DNA of 13,873 nucleotides, taken from the NCBI GenBank assembly GCA_001969505.1, contig LSSK01000839.1:1-13873 (forward strand). Reading direction: 5' to 3'. The number at the start of each line of letters is the position of its first letter. Positions within the stretch are counted from its first letter, which is position 1. This DNA is from Zancudomyces culisetae. Lineage: Eukaryota > Kickxellomycota > Harpellomycetes > Harpellales > Legeriomycetaceae. A model generated the notes under the pieces. It did not search any database. It saw only the letters and a list, made by a program, of their open reading frames with translations, and was not told the origin of the DNA. Of the stretch, positions 6,933 to 13,873 are shown piece after piece. A program made the position numbers and the translations under genes.

Positions 6933-8860
6933 CTTTTTCTCGTCACACTTTTTTTTACTATATCAAGTATAGTCTTAATTATATTTAGAAACATATATAC
7001 ATACATAGTTAAGAAAGTTGATTGCTCTGTAGATTGTTTTGGTGGTCTTGTAAAAGTGAGTTTGCAGTTATATTAAAATTCATGTGTAAATCGCAACTAG
7101 GCGCAATAAGCTATACAATAGTTTAAATGAGCCATGTTTCAAGCATATCGTGCCTAGGGCTAGCACTTAATTATGTGCGTATGCTTGAGTAGCCAACTCT
7201 AGCTCTGGGATATCATATTAGAAGAGCCTCTAAGTAGCCGTAACTCATCAGTTTAATATTACATTTGCAAGTATATTTTTCTGAATTACAAAACTACTTT
7301 ATTAGATTTATATTACATCGATCATTTGCTTTCGTTTCCTAGAGGCTGACAGACACTTGTAAATCAATGTTAATAAAGCGAATTTCTTAAAATTAATGCG
7401 TAATATATATTCGATTAAGCAAATATGTTCGAAACTAGGTTTATGGCGATATGTGTATGAGTAGTAAGGTATAATTAATCCGTGACTAGAGCCATTGACT
7501 TTTAATATTTAATGCAAAAAAAAAAAGAAAAGTGAGGTGGAAAAAAGGTGTAATAGCCTCAGTCAGCTGATTGGCTTTACTACTGGTATATTCGGATAAA
7601 TTGAAATAAATGCAACGGATATGCTCATATCGGATATATTACCTTAAATGTATTTAATGTAATGATCATTGTGGCTCTTGGAATCTAGATCAACTGAAAT
7701 TAATTCTAGAAAAACGTGGATTTTTGCTAGTATAGTAATATACACACTTCCTTTTGACTGGTTTAGGCAGATGAAAAAAAGATAGTTTTTGAGCTTATCA
7801 GCACCAGAATAAACAATAGCTTAATTAAAAGTATATTATACCATTAAAATAATGCAAACCAAATATTAAACACTTGAAAATATACAAGTATTTCTATGTT
7901 AATGTGCATATGATCTAGATTAAATCCTTCATTTTATTTAAATAAGGCTTTCCGTTAATTGTGGCGAGCGAGGAATCTAGCTGTTGCTTTTCCAATGTAA
8001 TCAACCGCAGATCATACTAGAAACGCCAGTCTAGCCAGTCTACTACCTATGCAGAGCTTCAACAGTAAATCAAAATCATGAACAATACGTTCTGGTGGTA
8101 GGAAAATTTGAGCTACCAATATAACCATATGAAAAACTACTTGCTCTTTTGTTTTGCCACTATAGAGTAGCAATTATAGGCCTACTAAAAGGTTCATTGT
8201 CACTCCAAAGAATTGTACATAGTAACACCAGAGTACTTATGAATGATACAAGTTAGATTAAACCAGTTCATGCATCGCCGAATTATGGATGTGTGTATGT
8301 AACTATATTAAGCCAAGTTGTGAGAAAATTTAATGTATAAATTAAACTACACTCTAAATGCACTTTACAGGTAAAGGGTTGGTTAGTGTATAACAAAAAT
8401 GCAGAATCTAGCTGTCGTTTTTGTTTTGGTTAGACTGCTTTTATTGAAACCAAATTTGCGATTTATCCATTCCATTGATTTTTTTTCACTCACTTTTTCA
8501 TTTACACATTCTAAGTGGATAAAAAAATATTGAGGGAATTTTACAATTGCGTACATATACTCGGGCCAGTACTAAACTTATTTTCTAGTTATAATTAGTT
8601 GTGTTGAATATTATCAAGTTTCACATATTAGAGCAAAACAATAGGTGTCACGCCATATTTATTCAATTATGGATTGGTCTGCTATATAATTGCGGGAAAC
8701 TAAAACCTGAAGTTTAATAATAACAATAATAAAAAACAACGTGATAACAGTTGAGAGAAAATTGCTTTGACCAGCCAGCATGCAATACTTGGAAAGTGTC
8801 TGGTACATAAACCAGAGTTTAGGGTAAAGTTAAAGTATGAGGTAGAAATACGTAAATACA

Positions 8861-8876
8861 TAGTCGTATACGACTA
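8861..8876. repeat. Perfect 16-bp palindrome
   Basis: TAGTCGTATACGACTA equals its own reverse complement over all 16 bases; the flanking bases break the symmetry. It could be a dimeric protein site or a small hairpin. Confidence 0.9.
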
Positions 8877-9351
8877 AGAAACTAGCTATCACACAAGTCT
8901 TGACTCCATTCTATTTACTAAATGCTAGATGCTCCAAGTTTTATTACTGTAACTGATAATCTATTGTTAGAAAGATATAGGATTAAAACCTTTGGTATGA
9001 TAGCTAAGAATTGAAATACAAATCAAACATGTGTGACTTTGTTTAGGTTAATACTGGGTATATTATGTATGGAATACTCACAATGTATGGCTATGATAAA
9101 ATCAAAAAAACACCAAGCCAACACTTATTGTGAATTTTCCTCACTTTGATTTGAGAACTAAATAGGAAATTGTGGATAAAAAAGCTGTGCTGTAATAGGC
9201 CTATGGCGAATTTGCAATCAATGCGTAATATTTGCACGGATATGGGTACTGCCTCCCAAGAGTGCTTTGGGTTTCGCACGTGATAAAATTATTTAGCTTA
9301 CACAAATCATACTTATTTTCTTCAAGTCTCGCATTATAAGACCATTAAACC

Positions 9352-9375
9352 AAAAAAAAAAAATTTTTTTTTTTT
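9352..9375. repeat. A12T12 tract
   Basis: Twelve A followed directly by twelve T, a perfect homopolymer palindrome. Such tracts are rigid and tend to exclude nucleosomes. Confidence 0.9.
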
Positions 9376-9583
9376 GAAGCACGAAAAAAAGAGTTCCAGG
9401 AATTTGTTGGCTAGCTACCATCACACTTAGATAAGGACTGGATTGTTCTGACATTGCTCTGTTCAGAAAAAAGCGTTCATTAGGACAGAACATTTAGTGA
9501 TAATTTGGATAAAAAAACATAGTTTTTACATTTAAAGCCGAGCAAAATGTGCCTAGAAAAAAAATAAACATAAATAGAAAGCA

Positions 9584-9590
9584 TATAATA
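9584..9590 (+). promoter_or_regulatory. Possible TATA box of MDM34
   Basis: TATAATA, about 100 bp upstream of the ATG at 9690, the same spacing as the two better TATA boxes in this window. In such AT-rich DNA it could be chance. Confidence 0.3.
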
Positions 9591-9689
9591 CAACTCTACA
9601 CAAGATAAAACCAAATTTAAGAATTGGTTTTTTTTTATGCAGCAAAGTGATAAGTAATTGTAATGATAAAAGTCTAGAAATCAAATAAT

Positions 9690-10891
9690 ATGGCATTCAG
9701 ATTCAAGTGGGGCGATTTTAAACCCGAGTACATTGAAGAAATAAGAATACTGCTGTCAAAGGCTTTACAGAAGAATGCAGAAAAATTGCCAGAAAATATT
9801 GTGGGCGAAATTAAAGTATCGGACTTGCATTTCGGTGAAAAGGTAGGATAACATATAAAGATACCGCTTACACGTGTTTCTATTTACTCTTTATAGAAAT
9901 TGATGTATAGCTGAATTAATATGCATCGAGTGCCCGCTTCGCATTTAATATAAAAAGTATGCCTTTTTTTTAATTAAAAAAAACATCTATACAATAATAG
10001 GCACCAATACTGGAGATATTGGAAGTCACAGATTTAGATGAAGAAAAGTTTAAAGCAATCTTTAAAATGACCTATGATGGAAACTTACGTCTAGTGTTTC
10101 AAACCAAGGTTCAAGCGAATCCAGTTCCCGAGTATGAACACGATCTACCAACATTCCCAAGAATAGAAATGGTCGCGGCGGGGCTACCATTGATTGTACC
10201 CATGTTTCTAAAGATTTCTGAGGTTAAACTCAACGGAATAATAGTGTTGTCCGTGTCTAAGCGGGGAGGTGTAACACTGGTCTTCAAGAATAATCCAATG
10301 GTTTCGGTGAAAGTGGAAAGCAGCTTTGCAAGTTTTAAAAGCGTAGAGAGGGAGATACAAAGAAATATCGAAAAGGTTTTAGAGAAGCTTTTTGAGGAAG
10401 ATTTGCCAAAGATAGTGCACGAAATGAGCCGTAAAAGCCTGAACACAGACATGGAAGATCTAGAGACGCTTGTGGAGAAAGACATGCAGGATGCCGATAT
10501 CAATGCTGAACGGATGTTCAAGTCAGAGTCGGAGGCACCTGGGGCAATGGCCTTGATGGATACCTTCCTCCACGACGACTGGCAAAGGTGCAAAGAAGCG
10601 TGCGAACGCAACAGCACAGCCAAACTCAATTCGCTTGCTCGGAGACTCTCCGTGCAGCCTATAAAGCAACAGCAACAGTCATTGCAGTTGCGAATTCCAC
10701 AACGGGGTATGTATATGGGGTTCCTATCACACACAAATACTCCTCTATTAAGCGAAGCATCATCATTCCAGGGTGGGCCAAAATCTGAGGCGGGTGTTGT
10801 AACGACTTCTTTTCGTAAAAAGCCATTAAGGCGGTTTGTGATTCACGCAAACTTTGGATGGTCCACTGCTCCACAACGCAGCAGGAAGTAA
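9690..10891 (+). CDS. MDM34: Mdm34, ERMES subunit with SMP domain (2 exons)
   Basis: Subunit of the ER-mitochondria encounter structure, on the outer mitochondrial membrane side, where SMP domains of Mmm1, Mdm12 and Mdm34 move phospholipids. Exons are 9690-9842 and 10001-10891 (158-nt intron, phase 0), 347 residues. The N-terminus MAFRFKWGDF is the family start. Residues 1 to about 200 form the SMP domain: IKVSDLHFGEKAPILEILEV spans the intron, followed by FKAIFKMTYDGNLRLVFQTKVQANP, the LPLIVPMFLKISEVKLNGIIVL strand pair, VFKNNP and EREIQRNIEKVLEKLFEEDLP. These blocks fit Mdm34 much better than Mdm12. The 150-residue tail has a Gln run and a basic patch (FRKKPLRR) and is shorter than in many ascomycetes. 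A 65-nt GTATGT...CAG segment at 10707-10771 could be a further intron that shortens the tail. Ends 15 bp from the convergent SAF4 stop. Confidence 0.93.
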
Positions 10892-10906
10892 TGTAAACTT
10901 TTGGCT

Positions 10907-12076
10907 TTATGTGAAAAAATTATGTTTTTGGGCTGCAAGTTTTCTGAGATGCCTCGAGGCTGCGCTTTTTCCCTTCTCCTCCTCAGTCGAAATTGCTGTG
11001 GCTTTCTTCAACTCGTTTAGCTTTCTGTTATCTTTTGATGACAAGCGGTCAAGCCTAACCTTCTTTGCCTGAACATTGTCTTCTTCGCTTGGTTCCTGCA
11101 GCTGGGTAACGCCCAATCTGTATTTGTTAATAATCTTGTCGTTTTCCGCTTGTTTGGCTTCCCTCTCCTTTTTTTTCGTTCGGAATTTGTCCCTTAGAAT
11201 GCTGTTCATTCGGCCGCTATTCTCCCACTTGTTGTTGTTATCCATCATCAACTGCTGGATCCTCTCCTCGTCTCGCTTTTTCTTCTCTTCGTCTTTTTTC
11301 TTTCTTTCCAGCTCGAATATCGCGTCTGTCATTCTTCTTTTCTTCTCCTCATGTAGTTTTCCTAGATTTATTTAATTATTATTATGTTTATATTTGTTTA
11401 TATATATATATACATCTCTACACAACCCATCATTGCGTTTAAAAAACATGAAACTATTGCATCAATCATCAATATATTCTTCTCTTACTTTTTTCTTCCC
11501 CTTCACCATCCTCTTCCTCTGTCTTTTTCTTTGCTCCTTCGATAACTGTGTACTTGGAGTTCTATCATAAAAGCCAAAAGCTTATTATTTTTTTCCTTCT
11601 TCATTTCCAATTCAAAGTTGTAAATCAGAGTTATACATATCCATAAAACTAGCCAAATAGGCTAAACTAGTCTTACCTTTGGATCTGTATGAATTTCAAT
11701 CCAGTTTCCACAGAATCTACACTTCATCCTGAAGCTGTAAACTGGTGTGCTGTAATAATTGCCTATTTTTTTCTTTTCTGCATTAAATCTTATCCCAGTA
11801 GCTATCATTTCTCCACAGCCCTCACACCATATATTAAATGGCATTTCAAATCTATTTTAGTAGCATAATTATTTCACTACAAATACCGCAAGAATCGGAT
11901 CAATAGCAAAATGAAAGGCTATAGACTTTGCGTTTCTACCTTATAATAAGTATTCCTTGATCCAGTTTTCTGGCTCTATCTCTTAGTGGGTGTTGTCCCA
12001 CATATGCATTTATACTACCCTTGCTAGGGTCCCAGTCTGGCGGGTAATACTTGTTCACACTTTTTCTTTCTGCCAT
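10907..12076 (-). CDS. SAF4: Saf4/CCDC130, Cwc16/Yju2-family splicing factor (4 exons)
   Basis: Nuclear step-one-type splicing factor of the Cwc16 family. Exons on the minus strand: 12076-11940, 11851-11677, 11561-11489 and 11361-10907 (introns 88, 115 and 127 nt), 279 residues with all phases consistent. The N-terminus MAERKSVNKYYPPDWDPSKG and HPLRDRARKLDQGILIIRFEMPFNIWC are diagnostic of the CCDC130/Saf4 branch; the Yju2/CCDC94 branch differs after the Met-Pro. A four-cysteine zinc site is formed by C55-x2-C58 and C90-x2-C93, separated by the FNAEKKKIGNYYSTP segment. TDPKNSKYTVIEGA crosses the second junction. The C-terminal half is a highly charged coiled coil (ELERKKKDEEKKKRDEER) ending in the Lys-rich LRKLAAQKHNFF. 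Start chosen because it gives the conserved N-terminus. Divergent from another spliceosome gene, SNRNP27, and convergent with MDM34. Confidence 0.95.
11399..11412. repeat. (TA)7 microsatellite in SAF4 intron 3
   Basis: Seven TA dinucleotides inside the third intron of the Saf4 gene. Confidence 0.85.
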
Positions 12077-12436
12077 TTTCGTACTCTTTTTTTTATTTTA
12101 TTATAATGATGACCTCGTTATCAAATGTATTCAGTTGGTTTATAAAGTGTTCTTATGAATTTTACCGTGGATACTAACGTATATTCGATATATAAATATA
12201 TATTCTAGAAGTCACGAAAATACATTTAGGTTTTCAGAAATAAACTTTATAAATCAGGCACTGAGTAGCAAATTACATAAAAATCATCACTTTTTTTCAC
12301 ATTTTCACATTTTCGGATTTTCATTTTTTTCTACTTTCACAGAATAATTTCACAAACTTGATAGAAATTACTCTGTTAAAAATAAATACAAATCCCACAA
12401 AATAAGAGCAATTCCAACTAATACATTTGAGCGAAT
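12077..12436. promoter_or_regulatory. Divergent promoter region between SAF4 and SNRNP27
   Basis: 360 bp separate the two start codons. A TATATAAATATATA segment at 12189-12202 is nearly symmetric and could act in either direction; it lies about 113 bp from the SAF4 ATG, close to the TATA spacing seen elsewhere in this window. On the SNRNP27 side, 12288-12340 is a T-rich tract with repeated ACATTTTC. Confidence 0.5.
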
Positions 12437-13807
12437 ATGGACACTACCTCGAAATACACGAAAAATAATAGAGAAAACCCTGATTCGCGACGTACATCCA
12501 GAAGGGATCGATCCGTTTCCAAATCGCCAGTGAGGGGTGACGCGTCTAGAAAGCGAACCAGGACACATTCTCGCAGCCGAAGTCGGGAACGCGAGGATTC
12601 ATCTAAAAGGGCGAGAAGAAGTAGTAGAGAGCGATACAGAGAATCCAGAAGCGGTAGAGATAGAAAGAGGACAGAAAGGAGTTATAGTCCTGGTAGAAGT
12701 CGTAGTAGATCCAGAAGCCCAGGTAAAAATAAAAATAATAATAAAATGAAGCAAAATCATACAAATAGTCAATTTCCCTCCCTGTGTCTAGTGGCAAAAG
12801 TACTAAAATTTAGTCTATTTTGTTAGGTTCTTCTAGGAGACGTGACTATAGTAGCAGGCAACGTGCTTATGATAGAAAAAGGGACCGGTCTAGGGATAGT
12901 AGTTTTCGCTCCCGCTCCCGTTCTCAATCTCGTTCTCGTTCACCAAGGCATACCAGGATCGAGGAAAGAAAACCACATGACAAAGAAGAACATAAACCAA
13001 CGTTACTACAGTCAAGTAAGTACTGGAAATCTAGTTTTAGTATTATTTTCGCTCAACAAGCTAAATATAATTATTTATTGCAGCATGTCGAATGAAAGTG
13101 TTCTATTCTTACTATCAATAAATATTTCTCCTAACAACATGAATACCACACTTATAGCAAACAAAAGGAAAGGTGAGCTACAAAGATTTGCATATATTTT
13201 TGTGTTTACTTACACGGCTTTCGTACTAACCAAATGATTTTTTTAGAGCGCTCGGTATCACCAACTAGTCTGGAGGGTGAATCTAAAAGGTAGGAATCTA
13301 CACATACACACTATTCATAATATGTATACCCAACCAGAGCATTCAATTCGATTATATCTTTGTTCAAACCTCATTTTTACAAAACAGAACTCTAAAACAT
13401 TTTTATTTCTAAATATAATGATATTGTCATCCATTAGGAGCAAATCTGGTAAGCTTTGACATTTATGCCTTTGTTTTTACATAGTTGGTAAATTGAATTA
13501 ACTTTTTTGGCATATTTTTTAAAACTAATGGGGTTTTCTTTTCCTAGATGAAACTGTGGACAACTCTAGCTCACTTTTGGCCGAGATAATGGGATTTTCT
13601 GGCTTTGACTCTACAAAAGTAATACAGTTAAACATATATTTTTACATATCTCCCTTGTAACCGTAATTTATTAACCAGGATTTGTTTATTTAGGGTAAAG
13701 AGGTGTTTGGTAATCATCCTGGCGCGGCAAAAATTGTAAAGGCGCGAAAATATAGACAGTATATGAATAGAAAGGGCGGATTCAACAGGCCACTTGACAA
13801 GATTTAG
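12437..13807 (+). CDS. SNRNP27: U4/U6.U5 tri-snRNP 27 kDa RS protein (7 coding exons)
   Basis: Nuclear RS-domain protein of the tri-snRNP, acting in spliceosome activation. Exons: 12437-12722, 12827-13015, 13158-13172, 13247-13289, 13438-13448, 13548-13618 and 13694-13807 (729 nt, 242 residues). Phases agree at all six junctions. Exons one and two encode two RS-rich stretches ([24 protein letters not shown]). The last two exons encode the family signature: [12 protein letters not shown], then GKEVFGN and the near-invariant [18 protein letters not shown], ending DKI. Human SNRNP27 is about 155 residues, so this RS region is clearly longer. Two exons are tiny (15 and 11 nt). The 11-nt exon is required: its flanking exons leave phases 2 and 1 that only it reconciles. 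The 15-nt exon is divisible by three and optional. Intron three contains a perfect TACTAAC branch site. Skipping the 15-nt exon gives 237 residues. Confidence 0.94.
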
Positions 13808-13873
13808 CTGCTGGCTCGCTATCGGTTTGCGATTTCGGAATGCTACTGGAAATTTGGGCTAGTCAGCAAAATG
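13808..13873 (+). other. 3' flank of SNRNP27, window end
   Basis: 66 nt with no visible poly(A) signal. The window ends on AAAATG, which could be a start codon, but nothing follows to test it. Confidence 0.3.

Larger units (their letters stand above)
6933..9583. other. Long gene-free stretch
   Basis: About 2.65 kb with no open frame above 66 codons, no phase-consistent exon chain that I could build, and no tRNA A/B boxes, snRNA core or transposase. It is AT-rich with frequent poly(A/T). The two longest minus-strand frames (9091-9279 and 9293-9493) carry low-complexity segments and no motif. Notable are a 16-bp palindrome (8861-8876) and an A12T12 tract (9352-9375). It may hold regulatory DNA or a non-coding transcript; the sequence does not say. 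Confidence 0.5.

Noticed and set aside
7247-7260. ATCAGTTTAATATT, resembling a stretch of U2 snRNA
   Set aside because: The branch-site recognition sequence (GTGTAGTA) and the rest of the conserved U2 5' region are missing, so the short match is chance.
7416-7440. TGTTCGAAACTAGG, resembling a tRNA B box
   Set aside because: No A box at the right distance and no cloverleaf arms can be drawn around it.
7973-8415. GAATCTAGCTGT occurring twice (7973-7984 and 8404-8415)
   Set aside because: Only 12 bp are shared, the flanks differ, and such matches are expected in 2.7 kb of AT-rich DNA.
9091-9493. Minus-strand frames of 62 and 66 codons
   Set aside because: No recognisable motif; one runs through the A12T12 tract (KKKIFFFWF) and they do not join through good splice sites.
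10111-10734. 207-codon minus-strand frame opposite MDM34
   Set aside because: Ser/Cys/Leu-rich antisense shadow of the SMP-domain exon, whose plus-strand protein is clearly conserved.
11076-11375. 99-codon plus-strand frame opposite SAF4
   Set aside because: Poly-Ser/Phe product made by reading the Glu/Lys-rich coiled-coil codons of SAF4 on the wrong strand.

Overview
This is a nuclear eukaryotic segment, AT-rich and dense in short introns (about 60-315 nt) with GTAAGT/GTATGT-type donors, YAG acceptors and CTAAC/CTAAT-like branch points (one perfect TACTAAC at 13224-13230). The strongest lineage marker is Mdm34, a subunit of the ER-mitochondria encounter structure. With a fungal-type secreted histidine acid phosphatase and retained metazoan-like splicing factors (Saf4/CCDC130, SNRNP27), this points to a fungus, probably an early-diverging, intron-rich, AT-rich one. 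That placement is inference; no species can be named from the sequence alone.

Layout. 1-961 (+): 3' half of ethanolamine-phosphate cytidylyltransferase, its last intron filled with four different tandem arrays. 1136-2645 (-): complete three-exon NAD-dependent glycerol-3-phosphate dehydrogenase, convergent with the first gene. 3021-3410 (-): weak candidate small gene. 3814-5275 (-): two-exon secreted histidine acid phosphatase. 5392-6041 (+): a four-exon gene for a 133-residue Cys-containing protein that I do not recognise, divergent from the phosphatase across 116 bp. 6532-6831 (-): intronless dithiol glutaredoxin with a strong TATA box, a poly(A) signal and markedly optimised codons. 6933-9689: about 2.75 kb without a recognisable gene, holding a 16-bp palindrome and an A12T12 tract. 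9690-10891 (+): MDM34. 10907-12076 (-): Saf4/CCDC130, ending 15 bp from the MDM34 stop. 12437-13807 (+): SNRNP27, the tri-snRNP 27K RS protein, in seven coding exons including predicted 15-nt and 11-nt microexons.

How the genes relate. Three act in lipid and membrane supply: the cytidylyltransferase makes CDP-ethanolamine, glycerol-3-phosphate dehydrogenase makes the glycerolipid backbone precursor, and Mdm34 tethers ER to mitochondria for lipid exchange. They are scattered and not an operon. Two spliceosome genes (SAF4 and SNRNP27) are head-to-head over a 360-bp shared promoter region, the most suggestive functional pairing here. No tRNA, rRNA, snRNA, CRISPR array or intact mobile element was found.
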